Assembly (NCBI GenBank): GCA_963691655.1
Contig: OY829326.1
Location: 24,416,878-24,480,877, forward strand
From: Toxonevra muliebris
Taxonomy: Eukaryota; Arthropoda; Insecta; Diptera; Pallopteridae
Direction: 5' to 3'
DNA: 64,000 bases
How positions within the stretch are numbered: position 1 is the stretch's first letter; each line of letters starts with the position of its first letter. Below, piece by piece: positions 51,800 through 64,000 of this stretch. Below the pieces are notes generated by a model. It was not told where the DNA came from. It made no database searches and was given only the letters and a program-made list of their open reading frames with translations. Made by a program: the position numbers and the translations under genes.

Positions 51800-52695
51800 A
51801 ATTTATTTATTTATTTATACAATAATACAGACTTAATGCTAGATAGTTTCTATGAGAAGCATTTTAAAACTCTTTTTTGCAATTGAAAAATCTAAAAAAT
51901 GTTCTTCAGCGATTCTATTATATATCGTTAAAGCCCTGGTAATGGGTTCATTTGAGGCATAATTAGTTTTGTGGAGATTTACGTTATACGTCATACATTA
52001 TGACATAGACGCAAATTCCGTGCAGGTACTTTAAAAGTAATCAATTCTAATAAATACGAGCAGTCAATATTGCCACAGATAATGTCATATACAAACATTA
52101 ATGAGAGAGTTGCTCTTCTAGTTTCAAGCGATTTTAAGCTCAAAAGCAAGCATCGCGCATTATAGGATGGAAGTGGTTCCACAAAATTTAGGGATCGCAA
52201 AGCGTATTTAATGAAAATTTTTTGAATACGCTCGAGACGGTTGGAATGTACAGCATAGAACAGGTTCCAAATAAATGCTGCATATTCTAGCTTTGAGTGG
52301 ACAAAAGAACTATATAACAACTTATGTGTATATGGGTCCTTGAACTCAAAACTATTTCGACGAACAAATGCCATAACGGAGTAAGCTAATTGAGATGCTG
52401 CACAAATGAAAGGCAGGAGTCAAAAATAACTCCAAGATCCAATATTTCCTTTAGCGAATTGAGACAGTTATTAGCAATACTAAATGAGGATGAGATTGGG
52501 TTGCGCAGTCTAGAGAAAGTAATATGCGAACATTTAGTATAATTAAGATGTAAATGATTGGCTGTACACCAATTAACAAAATTATTGAGTTCAGATTGTA
52601 AGATGTTAATGTCCGATGAATTTCTAATGGCAAGGTATAATTTCAAGTCGTCAGCATATAAAAGATAATTTACTCTAGAGAAATTGAGTTACATA
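51800..52695 (-). mobile_element. 5'-truncated LINE with intact YADD motif (LINE-D)
   Basis: The minus strand reads NYLLYADDLKLYLAIRNSSD (about 52665-52605), the catalytic motif of reverse transcriptase. It continues FVNWCTANHLHLNYTKCSHI and, after a frameshift near 52380, YSVMAFVRRNSFEFKD, KLEYAAFIWNL and RLERIQKIFIKYALRSL. This is the order of a Jockey-type RT C-terminus. The 3' end is a (TAAA)n-like tail at 51800-51816. No RNase H domain follows. Confidence 0.82.
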
Positions 52696-52699
52696 GTTT

Positions 52700-54739
52700 T
52701 CTAAATGAATGAAAACAATAAAATTGATCTGCATTGGCAATGCATCTTTCAATTGCAATGCAAATTTCTTTTCATTGGCATTATATTTCTCAATAATAAT
52801 GAAAAATCAATCCAAATGCCTTTAATTCTATTTCTACTGAACCTAAGCCTATGTATTGCCATGTATTTTCATTACTTTGCATTAAACTTAGTCAGCTGAC
52901 CTTGCTCCTGCCTTACGACAGTAGACAAGTTTGATACTGCGAACTCAGATAACTTTATCAACTGGCAAGCTTACTGGAAAGTTAATCGGCTAAATTTGAA
53001 ATAGAATTGCTTCTTATTTTTTTGGCCTTGCCACTTGCCAGAAACGTGTACAGCAGGCAAACAAAAATGTATATCTAAATGCACAATGACGGCTCAATAT
53101 TATCTGAATGCCACAGAAATATTTACAAGGTAGAAGGTGCATTTGAAGACCATCTCCAAAACGAAATAATTTCAAACATACTTTCGTACACAGTTGCAAA
53201 CCTACACATTCAAATAACTCTCTTCCAATCCATAGAGGACCATGTTCAAAGGAACAATACCAACAAATGTATGCAAGAGATTTCCTGCATATTAAATTCC
53301 ACATAATTTATTGCTAATCAAAAGCATATAATCTACTTAAAGTGACATGCCACCAACCAAGCATTGAAATGAAGTGAGGCTGTAATATTCCTTGTATGTG
53401 ATTGCATGTGTGTGCACTAGCGGATCCTAGGTAGGGTATTTTGGGGATATAACTCAACCGCTTACTGTTAAAAACCTCAAACATTTTAATCGTTGGTTAA
53501 GGAACAAAAAAAAAAAAAATTGCTGACAAAGAAAAATATGACCCCCCTCAGGAAATGTCTAATGTGTGGGCTAGAGTGCGCGTACTTATATGCTTACATA
53601 GAAAAGATTGCATGTGTATTATGTATGTGTGGTCTTCGTTGGAATTCATGTTCAAGTGAGAAATGTTTTACTCTATGCAGGTGTGTTGGTGTGTGTACGA
53701 TAAAAAGTAATAGGCTAAAATTGTAACCTGCATAGGCGAGAGTGATTGTGTGAGCATGCATACCTGAGTATAGTTGGTTGGAACACAATGAAGTCTTCTA
53801 ACTAAAAACACTTTTATCTACAATGAACACCTCACACACATATTTACACAATCTTGAAAGCTAGTGATAGTGTATGAATGTAAAAACTGAAGAAATATTT
53901 AAATTTTAATATAAAATTTAATGCTTGTTTAAATTTGTATAAGTAATTTTAATGATACTGAAATTTCTACAATTGCTTTGCAATTTCTGTATATTAATTA
54001 GTAATAATTATGTGCTTGCATAACCGCAATTACTATCATAATGGCGTAAATCACAACACATCGAAATACATAAATGTATGTATTTATATTTTGGGTGATT
54101 ACATTTAAATACTCAATAAAATCAATGCGCTTCTCTTAATACATAATCTGCTCATGTCATAACAAATTTTGCTTTCAATAGTAATAATAATATTCATGGA
54201 TAATAATCGAACAAAACAAACCAATAGAAAGCAATAACAATATGTCAATACCGAGCATATACGCGTTGAATCACTATTGAATAATAGGTAGTAAAATTGA
54301 ATTATTAATAACTTGCTGGGCGAAAAGTTTTGCTCAGGGAGGCTTGAAGCGAATATTAGTAAAGTATTGAAAATTTAATGGATCATAGAAATAATATATT
54401 ATTTTTGTGTTGAATGCTATTTTAAACTCCATCAAAGTTGACTGGAGCTGTACTGGAGAAATGCTACTCTAAATTCAGTTAAAGTTTTTGAGGTTTGGTG
54501 AAATGATTATGCTTGATTTGTTAAATTGTGTTGATTGCTTAGAAAACCATGTTAACTTAATTCTTTTAAATTCGTTTCAAATATCCTAAACCATAAATTG
54601 AAACAAAACATTGAACCATGAATATATTTTGAAATATTTGCAAAATTGCAAAACAATTGCAAAACAAAAATAAAAATATTAAATTTTTTTTGGAAATAAG
54701 TTTATGTTATGTAGAGCATATAAAAAGTTTTTGTGGTGG
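52700..54739. other. Non-coding, no gene recognised
   Basis: AT-rich DNA. Overlapping opposite-strand frames at 53014-53306 have no family signature. CACTAGCGGATCC at 53415 may be one end of a CACTA-like relic. Confidence 0.4.
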
Positions 54740-55160
54740 TAAAAATTAAGAAGATTAGAGTAGACGAGAGACAATTCCAAAAATTAGACAAAAACTCAAA
54801 GCAAAGCACAGACCAAAAGTGAAACAAAATTAAAAGGAAAGTCAAACTAGAAATCTAATTGGACTTCCTACTAAAATTTAGTCCCAAATTTAAGCAAACG
54901 TCAATCAAAGAGCAGACTAAAAATCAGATCAAAATTCTTAACAAAACCAAAACTTAAACCAAAAATTAGAGCATAGACAAATTATAAAGATGAAGAAGTT
55001 TAAAACAAACTAAACTAGATAAATTTCAGTAACCAGGTCAGAAATCGAAACAAGGCCAATATCGATTAAAGCCCGATATTCGGATTGAAATTCATACAAA
55101 AATCAAAGTAAAATTCAAACGAATTCAGAGAAAAAGTCAATATAAAAATTAGAGAAGTAT
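54740..55160. repeat. Degenerate A-rich array, word like CAGACCAAAAATTAGA
   Basis: Words such as AGACAAAAACTCAAAG, CAGACCAAAAGTGAAAC, GCAGACTAAAAATCAG and ACCAAAAATTAGAGC recur every 15-30 bases. The consensus resembles the reverse complement of the array at 59700-60250. Confidence 0.55.
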
Positions 55161-55962
55161 TACGTTAATTTTCTTAAAACCAACAAAACTTTCTACAATA
55201 ATCTTAGTATTGACAACACTTTCATCTTGTAGTAATTAGTTACTGAGATATTCTATAGTAATTTGATTATATGGGAGGTGCCACACCCTTTTTTCTACTC
55301 TTTACTGCAAATGGTTTTGAAGATATACCCAAAAAAAAGTATAAAGTTTGTATGGAAGATGCCCATTCATAATTAGGAATTCGGAGTATCATAAAAACTT
55401 AAATTTCAGTCTGATGAACAGTCTTTTTTGATACGCGGGGACACACATTCACACACATCCGTTATATATGTCGATTATTATAGAAAATAATGGATGTGTG
55501 CAAGGCACGCAAGATATTTGATGTGTAAACAGTTAAGCTTACTGAATGTCATATACATAAGCTCACATATGTATAGCCATATATAGGGATCTAATGTATA
55601 ATCTATATGCTTAGGTAATTAATTCAAAATTAAAACAATTCTTTTATAAACTTAAAAACGTATTAGATATATTATATATAATAGCCCAATTCACTATAAA
55701 TTGCAAATGGTCTTGCATCATTGCAAATGCAAATTTTTATTCCATATCACATATATTTGTTGTTGTGATAGCATAAATATTTTTAATTGCACCAAATCGT
55801 GAATAGGGCTGATATGTTGTAGTTGCATTATTTTTCTTTTACTCAATGCATCGGGCACTATATGCTCGCATATACGCAGCTGCAATTGCATCCTTTTTTT
55901 TCGCGCTTTAAGTTTTTCTTCCTGTCGATTTGGAATTTTTTTAGATGTGAAAATTTTACATA

Positions 55963-56041
55963 ACGTTGCCAGAGAATTGATTTGGCGTATAGGTGTATGA
56001 ATTTGTACACACATACGTCGAATCACTCCTCAGGCGACGAT
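55963..56041. mobile_element. Fold-back element, diverged copy
   Basis: It shares GAGAATTGATTTGGCGTATA, AATTTGTACACACATACG and CTCAGGCGACGA with 25914-26024 but has a single copy of the 27-bp unit and a more decayed left arm. Confidence 0.65.
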
Positions 56042-56060
56042 AAGTGCTTTCCGCATTTAA

Positions 56061-56266
56061 CCTTAGAAAGGCAACAGGGATGACTAGTCACCCCACTACT
56101 TTTTAAAAGTACCGCAAAGAGAGTTGTCTTAACTGCATTTAATAAAAATAAAAAAGAATGTATTTTTATTGAAGTAAATAAGTGATTTTATAATAAATAA
56201 GTTTGATTTTTTCTGTTTAACATTTTTGCTATTTACATAGATAAAAAAAGTGTTGCCTTTCTAATG
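56061..56266. mobile_element. piggyBac-like MITE, 206 bp, TTAA target site
   Basis: TTAA stands at 56057-56060 and 56267-56270. The termini are CCTTAGAAAGGCAACA and, reversed, CATTAGAAAGGCAACA. The CCYTAGAAAG start next to TTAA is the hallmark of piggyBac ends. There is no coding capacity. It lies inside repeat R copy 2. Confidence 0.82.
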
Positions 56267-56672
56267 TTAATGTACAAAGCAAAATTTTTATAATGCCGTG
56301 ATTTGCTATCATTATCACTACATTTTGTTTATATATTTATTGAAACTTAGATTCCTTATTACTTATCATTTTGTTTTTATATTTTAAAAAATATTTCATT
56401 TTAATGCAATCTAACTAACCGAATACAAAACCTATCAAACGCCTGTGTTTGCTACGGCCACTTCTCTGCTTGTATGGTATAGTCGATCTCCACACGTTTA
56501 ACACCAACAAATAATTCTGCCACGAATAAATGTACACACACATTTTGTTTTCGTATGTACATATATGTGTGAGTAAATTGATCGAAACATAAACAAACAA
56601 TCTCCGCTCGTATTTTAATTTCTCCCTCTCTTCTTCTCTTCTTTTTGTTGTTTAGAGTAGCACAGACATGCC

Positions 56673-58799
56673 TCCTACTTCCTTGCAACTACGGCTTCAG
56701 TCATGCTCAGTAAATAGACCCAGCCTTTTCTCAGTGTCTTGTTGATTCCTACTTAACTGGCGTGCTGGTCTCTTTGCCTTCAGAATGTAGATATAAGGAG
56801 CATTTTGAATCAGACCTTTATACTGCAACTACTCAAGTTGACTTTGAGTTCTTTCTCTTTTTTAAGAAATTAGAGCTTTCAATTTTAAAGGTTTTTTCAA
56901 TGTTTCGCTTATTGTAACTGTTCTCTATAGCAGTGAAAGAAATACTAGATTCTGTATTTTCTTTGCTTGATGAATCTATAGCAAATCAATATCTTATTGG
57001 TTCAGTTCAACCAGTATAGGTACAAAAAATTATCAGAAACTCGATTTTGGTAAATTGACATTTCCCATAGATATTCGAATTTTTTGTTGATAACCTGAAA
57101 TCGAATTCACTAACCATTTTGATCTTAACAAAAGTCACCAACAAACAAATTATCCTAATTATATACTCGTATAGATGTAGATATATCGTATTCATGCATA
57201 TTTGTTTTATGAATATGTATTATGAATATTTAAATCATTAACACCACATAACAAAAATACAATATCTAAAGAACTACAACATTCATGCAGCAACAATATA
57301 TTAGGCAAACAAAGCAAATATTATACATGATGAATATAACAAGTAATTGTTAGCCAAGCATGCATATTTAATCTGTTGTCATATTGATAGTGATAGGTCC
57401 TCACACACACACGGACAAAATTATTGAATATTGAATGGTAGTATTTTGCTGTTCGAAGTTATTTTACTAATTATAAACTAATTAAGAGAAATTAGCAAGA
57501 GCAAAGACATTTGCAGGGCATGTATTCGAGTTTAATCTACAGTCACTTTACTTGTTATTTGTATTAAAGTTTTTTAAAATAATTCAAACAAATATTTGAA
57601 CTTTTGCAAGAAACATATTTTTTGGAATACGACAACATGTGGCTCCCTAACTGATGAGTTCAGATGTTTGATTCTGAATAATAATATTTATTAATTGTTA
57701 TTTTCATAATTTCCAGTAACTTTCGAGACATTTTATTGAGATTTTTTAAACGTCCAAGGAAGCATTAATAATTATAAAGAAATATATCGATCCTATTTCT
57801 TTCGGATTGGAGAGTAAGCTTACTTGCATTTTTCACAATTTTTGGAAGATTTATTGCATTTGTGGTATACAAAAAAAATCAAGTGCATCAACTGTGAACT
57901 TACCATATTCTGATCGCAATACTGCATTCATATTCGCTACATGCGAAACGTTCGCATAATTTTGACATTCGCATCCGCATTCCTAATTTTTTTTTGTTGG
58001 CGAATGTATAAAGAATGTTTAAATTGGGCAACCGCACTTACACATTTTGTTTATTAACATGTTTGCTCAGTTTTTTATGCAACTTTGTTTGCTTTATGTC
58101 AAAACCGGTGCCTCAGAGATCACCGAGGCGTGCGAGTCTTATAATTAATTGATATTAGTTTTATGAATATTACAGACTTTTATAAACTTTGTGCTTTTAT
58201 TTACTACTGCCACTGTATGTGTGTACGAAAGTTATGCTTTGTGTTTGTGTTCGTATTGTCTATAGTAATTGATGATTTAGTTTGCAGTTGGTTGAATCAT
58301 CGTACAATAAATAATAAATACTTTCAATTGTAATCGTTAATCTTTTTCAATTAAGTAGTATGTGTATTTCATTTGTATATTTATAAATATGTGTATATCA
58401 AAGCTACAATTTTGCTGAAAGTTTATTGAAAAACTTTTTTACTCATTACCATGTACACATATGTAACACTCAAGGAAAAATTAAAATTAATGTTAATTTT
58501 AAAATTTCATTTAGTGAAACAAAAATACAGGCTCCATAGCAAAGAAATACCATGAATCAGAGTCGTCGAGTGAGTAGCATACATTGAACTGTACGCAGCG
58601 TGGCCTAGTTCGACACTCGGCAGGGTAAAAAAATCCAAAATATAAAATAAAAATTCTTCTGAACGGCACAAATCCACAGGTCTCATTCATTCGTATACAA
58701 ATATAACAAGCTCAATATAAATTGATGCAAAAAACCGACTTAGGCCCTCATTGGGCTCTTGCGTCATGATAGTGGTACGAGTCGGAACAAAAATCTAGT
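56673..58799. other. Non-coding, no gene recognised
   Basis: AT-rich DNA without element ends. A GTGGCCTAGTTCGACAC stretch at 58600 resembles part of a tRNA-like A box, but no partner B box follows. Confidence 0.4.
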
Positions 58800-59560
58800 A
58801 AATCTAGAATATAACCTTTTATCAGAATCGAAATTGTTAAGCTTTTGAAACAAGAAGTTAAAATGTGAGTCATATTCTAAAACGTGAAATTATAATCAAT
58901 TTTGTGTGAAACTTTTTGAAATGAGGCCAATTGGTAGATTTCTAAAGGTAGGAGTAAAATTCATAGACTCGGAATCGGGCACTAATTTTTTATATAATAG
59001 GGTCAGAGTTGTTGTTGGATTTCTGATATTTCTGAGTTAACTCTTTCATGTTTCATGACATAAAGTCAAAATTAACTTTTTCTAGGAGTTAAATTTTTGA
59101 ACGACGATATTGAAGTTAACTATTTGGCATTCTAAAAGCTAGAGTTAAGATTTCAAATTTTTTGTTTGAAGTATTAGGAATAAACTTTTTTAAATTTTTG
59201 AAACCCAAGTCATAGTTAGCATTTTTAAGTTTTAGAGTCAAAAATAGACGATTAAATTTTACAAGCTGACTTTTTCTTTGCTTTCTTATTTTTTGACTTA
59301 GAATTTAAATTCTAGATGTTGAATCGATTCTATTTTTATGAAGTTTTTGTGAAAATTGTTTAACATAATTTTTGGTATTCTAGCAGATAGAATTCGAGCC
59401 ACTTCGAGCATTAGTTCTTTCAGTTGTTAAAATTCTAGGAGATTAGAAAATATAGATATTTTTTGTCAGAATCAAAACCGGGATTCATAATTTTTTAATT
59501 TTAATATACTTGGAGAACATCGACTGTGCGTCATAATCGATGTTCGCTTTATGAAATTAT
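58800..59560. repeat. Weak degenerate array, words GAGTTAA / GAATCGAAATT
   Basis: Recurrent AGAGTTAA, AAATTTTTGAA, AGTTAACT and GTCAAAATTA words. Less regular than the other arrays and possibly just AT-rich drift. Confidence 0.3.
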
Positions 59561-59699
59561 AAAAGTTTCAGTTTACAGGTGGAACTAAGGAGCTGTAACT
59601 GCTCCCAAAAATATAAATGCTTATACCCTTTAAATATCTTTGCACAGAGCAATCAACAAATTTAAACTTGGACTGTATTAAATCTGTTTATAAACTGCG

Positions 59700-60250
59700 T
59701 ATGTTGGTTTTAAGTCTGGTTTATAATCTGAATTTCTTAAACTTTAATTATATCTGAGTTTTTGGCTGATTTTATCTAAAGTTTGGCCTGAGTTTTTGGA
59801 CCAGTTCTTAGTTTTGTTCTGAATTTCCATTTAATTTGGTCTGGTTTCCGTTCGATTATCATTAGTATCATTAGATTTAGTCTGATTTCTGGTCTGAATT
59901 TTTGCTTAAGCTCCGTTCTGAGTTTTATTCAATTCTTGTTCTCATTTTCAGTTTGAATCTGGGTTTAATTTTTGTTCTGAATTTGGTTTCCTTATGGTTA
60001 TAGTTTTGGTTTGGTTCTGGTTTGAACTTCGGTCTGATTTTTGTTTTGAATATTGTATTTGATTCGTATGGTTTTTCTTTTGAATTTTAATCTGATTTTT
60101 GGTCTGTTTTTTAATTTGAGTTGAACTAAATTTCGGCTTAAATTTTATTCTGAGTTTTGCCTTAATTTAGTTTGAATTTTATCTGATTTTGGTTTGCATT
60201 TTGGACTAAATTTCGATCAGATTTTTAAATTGGATTGTCATCTGTGAATG
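59700..60250. repeat. Degenerate T-rich array, word like TTTTGGTCTGAATTT
   Basis: About 550 bp in which TGGTCTGATTTT, TTCTGAGTTTT, TTTTGGTTTGGTTCTGG and similar words recur every 15-25 bases on one strand. It is not coding. Its consensus is close to the reverse complement of the 54740-55160 array. Confidence 0.65.
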
Positions 60251-63200
60251 GTTTTTAGTCTGGATCAAGTTTTTGGTCAGCGTTATAGTATAGCTATGGA
60301 TATGAAATCATTTTATAATTTAAAAAAATTCAAAAATTCAAATTCTTGATCCGCTAAATTTTTGTTGTATTGATGCTAGCTAACCTTTTGAATAAGTTGA
60401 TAAAATATAACTGCAAGCTGTATGCAGATTATTTGTTACCTAACCACAAATTTTTTTTTACTACATAACCCTTAAACACAATTGTTATGTTTACTAAAAA
60501 CAAAAAAAAAATACCTAGAATTAAATATGAGCTCTTAGGGTCTTAAGTGAAGAGTTTAAAAATGCATAAATGGTAAAAAAATTTTACTTAACTTAAATGA
60601 TTTGATTTTAATTATTTTTACATAAAATTTTCACTATGAGTAACCACTAAAATAGGTTCATGTCTGTGTATGTAAACCTACATTCGTACACATAACCAAA
60701 CATTTACAACAAAGACTCAAGCAAGAAAGCGTTTATCATTATGGCTTAAATGTGTGACATAAAGTTTTCATAATTAATTTTGCCACTCATACACACTATC
60801 ATACGTACACACACATACACATAGCCATAGAAATACAGACAGAAACACACACGCATTTACGCATTATCGCACATAATTGCTTTAAAAGTCTCATTAAATG
60901 CTTTGACTTTACGCTATAACTTTGTGTTTGAATGTGTGTGTGTGCATTTGTGCTAATGAATTTGTGTTTACTTATATATACGTGTCTGTGTGTGTGTGTT
61001 TGGTATTTGTATGCGTGCTTTTGTATTGAAAATGACATACACTCATAAATATTTATTTAGTTGTAATAATGTGTTACACATAATCATTAGATTTCTAGTC
61101 TACTCTAAGTAAACACATACATACCTACCTTATATCTATATGTATTAGTATGTGTGTGTGTGTGTTTAGGTGAATATGTGGCTGAGAAAGTTTCTGCTTT
61201 GTGCTTTGAAGAGTAGGTAATGGCATGAAAATATAATTAATTGTTTTATTAAGCTTAAGCGTAATAGAAAATTAAACAGAAAAAACTAAGAAAATTGACA
61301 TAAATTCAAAGTTTTCTGCTTTAAAGATTTCTATAAAGGAAAAGTGTGAAACTTTTATGATTTCTTTACTTTTATTTGTTTTTTAAGTGAATCTTGCACT
61401 TTTCATCATCATCATTATTAGCAAGTTGAGGAGCAGCTGAACTGAAAAGGAGCCGAAGTAGTAGAAGTTTCCAACGTAATATTAAAGTGTATAAAAATTT
61501 TTGCACTTAAATCTTTGCATAAATTAAAAATGTAAATTCAATTTTGTACATTCTTTTGAGCAAACATTGTGTGGAAGAAAGGCAAGCACAGGGAAGAGTG
61601 ACAGGGGGGATCTTGCATTTAATGCACAGACTCTATGTTCACTATTTAAGCTATACTTATATGAGTTCTACTGACTAATTGTGTTTATTGAAAGAGAAGA
61701 ATACGATACATTTTACAATGTTTCAGGACAAATAACTAAACTGACAGTTTCTTGAAGTCCTATCTTACGGTTTCAAGGGTCACTGCAATAATAAACTTAT
61801 GCTTTTAGTTTCTCTCGTATACAATTATGCACAATATATTTATTTTTGATAATATTCATGATTTCAACTCCTTGATAAGAGAAAACTGGGCAAAGTTTTC
61901 ATGAATTTCAACTTCTATATTCAATAATAGTGAGAATAAAGTTTTGTCAACATTTTTTTAATTGTTACTCATTATTCATATTAAAAAATTGTTCCTATTA
62001 CAAGCGATAAAAACCTAATTCAATTAAAAGTTCAGTTCGTGGATTGAGCAAAACTCATATAATTTTCAAATTAAGAGGAAATTTGTTTATCAATTTGACG
62101 TTTGAAGAAATTTTAACTTTGCGTACCTCTTTTACATAGCTTAATATTTGGCAGAGTAATAAACGGTAGAAATAATAGGAATAATCACTCATACGCCATG
62201 AAGTCCTGTCAGCATACAATTTCTCCAGCTTTCATAGCTTTAACTACAACAAGTTCGACTTTTTTTATTTAGAACAGAAAAAGCCGTTAAGATATTAAAA
62301 AACTGAGGTTTCAGAGAACTAACTTTAGATTTTATAGGAAAAATAAAATTGTAGCTCACTTTTTGTCGTTAAAAATATAATAATTTTGTTACTTAAGCAA
62401 ATTTATATTTAATTCACGAACTTTTCAATTTAATTGTTAAATCACCCGGACAATGCTGATTCCATTCATAAGATAGTGACTACAGCAAACACAATTTTTT
62501 AATAGCAACAAAGATTGCAGCGCAACAAAAGTTATTTGAATCGTTGGAAAAAATGTGGAATAAAAAAATAGAAAAAAAAAAAAATTGAGAAAATTCATAG
62601 TCGAATGAAATTTTCCCAGTTTCAGATGCCATGTTTAATAGTTTTGCTGTTGGTGATGTTTTTGCTTCATGATTTTTTTTTATGTTTGGTGTGTTTGGAT
62701 AAATGCTATGGGTTGCGTTGTCCACGAAAACATAAGTGGAGTTCTATGCTCATAAGATTTTAGCATCATTGGATTACAGCAATAGTGTTTGAAGTGGTTT
62801 TAGATTCGTGTTAAATTTTCTTTCTAAAGGGTTACATAATCGTGTGTTTTTCACACCCGAGAATTAAAGTTGTCGTTTCTTTTGTAGCAATTAACGCTGA
62901 ATCAGATTCTGTTACTTTAAAACTTATAGAAATTCTAAAATTTAAAATTTTTAAATTCTTTATCTATCTATTGGATGGAATGATCTAATATTAAATCGAG
63001 CCCTAGAAGAATAAAGATAATTAATTACTCATACACCATGTAGTCCATACTTGACTGTTATTGTTTTCTTAAGTTTTTTGAGTTTTAAGCAATGTAAATC
63101 TACAAGCAGATTAGATTTTTATACTAGAAAAAATAATGAAAATATTTCCAAAATTATGTTTAACAGAACTATCTACTGACTCATATCACTCCAGTTAAGA

Positions 63201-64000
63201 CTGATGCCATAAAATAATGAAAAATGTGGAAAATTTGTATTTGGTTTTTATATCACATTAGACATAAGTATATATATGAAAATATGTTGCAAGTTCGTAA
63301 AAAAAAAAATTAAAAGCGTTGATAAAAAGAGAGAGTATAGCAACTTGCAATTTTCCATTTTTGGAATTTTATTTAAAATTTTACTAAAAATTTAGAGTGA
63401 TTTAAAATTTTGTTTTCAATTTTCTCACAGGTTCTTTTTTTTTTGTTTTGGTTTTTGCGCTTGCTGTTGCTGAAATTGCATTTTCGGCTTGCAGAAATTG
63501 CTCCAGTAACAACAATAACGACAATACTAACAACCAAATGACACTCTCTTTCTCTTACTTACGTCTAGAAACATTAAAGTCGTTTATTGCGCATCCAAAC
63601 TGCAATTGCAATTGTTGTTATTGTTGCTGTTGTTGCTTTTATTACATACAAGCCATTTCCCTCACTTCGTTATGTTGCAACAGCAGCAGTTAAAATAACA
63701 ACAACAGTAGCAACGAATGAAGGAAAATGAAAAAAAGAATATTTAGAAAAGACGAGCACATGGAAAATGATATTTTGTGCCTTGGAATAAACTTGCCTAC
63801 AAAATTTTTTTTTAATTTAACTTAGCTTTATTTCACAGTGTGTGTGGATTTGTATGTGTATATGTGAGTGCTTGTTGTATCATTATTTTATACCCTACAT
63901 TTCAGTGGTTTTAAAAAGGCCTGATTTCTACTAACTATAAATCGAATTTCTGTGATTAGTCTTGAAATTTGTGAAGCAATCAGTATGGAGACTCAGATTA
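60251..64000. other. Non-coding, no gene recognised
   Basis: AT-rich DNA with CA/TG microsatellites (60787-60852, 60930-61010, 61150-61166) and a GTT/GCT-rich patch with CAG repeats at 63605-63710. No open frame with domain features, and no element ends found. Confidence 0.45.

Larger units (their letters stand above)
55489..56672 (+). repeat. Unclassified repeat R, copy 2
   Basis: Collinear with 37447-38550 and lacking SINE-B, so it preserves the empty insertion site (56473-56486). It has 425 bp (55856-56280) absent from copy 1, which include a fold-back element and a piggyBac-like MITE. Just upstream, CACACATCC (55453) and GGATGTGTG (55492) form a short inverted pair. Confidence 0.8.

Noticed and set aside
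63448..63693. 81-codon frame with Asn/Cys runs
   Set aside because: Driven by AAC/TGT/TGC trinucleotide repeats; no domain.

Overview
This window looks like dipteran, probably tephritid-type, genomic DNA. The basis is strongly AT-rich sequence, GT-AG introns of 60-80 bp, abundant (CA)n and (CAG)n runs, and insect-type LINE, Tc1/mariner and SINE remnants. The species assignment is an inference. One protein-coding gene is well supported: the 3' end of a type IX-like FACIT collagen on the + strand. Seven exons run from 27016 to 29459, from a thrombospondin-N-like (TSPN) domain to the stop codon. Its upstream exons are not identified, so much of 1-27015 may be its intron or upstream DNA.

Most of the rest is a graveyard of transposable elements that can be dated by nesting. 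At 0.8-2.7 kb is a hAT-like element carrying a LINE 3' fragment. At 7.4-9.1 kb is a degenerate short-period array, followed by a minus-strand LINE 3' end at 9.1-9.6 kb. At 11.7-13.1 kb lies a 5'-truncated LINE with RNase H and a poly-A tail. At 17.9-18.4 kb is a complete dimeric tRNA-derived SINE with a 12-bp target-site duplication (TSD). At 19.3-21.3 kb a Tc1-like transposase relic is interrupted by two identical 484-bp tandem units, each holding a textbook type I hammerhead ribozyme. Downstream of the collagen gene are a pogo-like MITE (29.9 kb) and a TTAA-flanked MITE (32.6 kb). A nested stack at about 34.1-39.5 kb holds a LINE split by a second LINE, a mariner-like element, an unclassified repeat and a SINE. 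A complete Tc1-like element with terminal inverted repeats (TIRs) and a visible DD34E triad sits at 44.2-46.0 kb, itself hit by a SINE fragment. A LINE reverse-transcriptase fragment lies at 51.8-52.7 kb on the minus strand. At 55.5-56.7 kb is a second copy of the unclassified repeat, carrying a piggyBac-like MITE.

The strongest unusual signal is the hammerhead tandem at 19708-20684, which resembles a retrozyme or a Penelope pseudo-LTR. The second is SINE modularity: two SINEs share a tRNA-Glu-like head and linker but end in different 3' tails, and each tail resembles the 3' end of a different LINE in this same window. Several arrays of degenerate 15-25-nt words (7.4-9.1, 42.6-43.3, 43.7-44.2, 54.7-55.2 and 59.7-60.2 kb) are not explained by any standard feature.

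All alignments here were made by eye. Boundaries of degraded elements are approximate unless a TSD or TIR is given.
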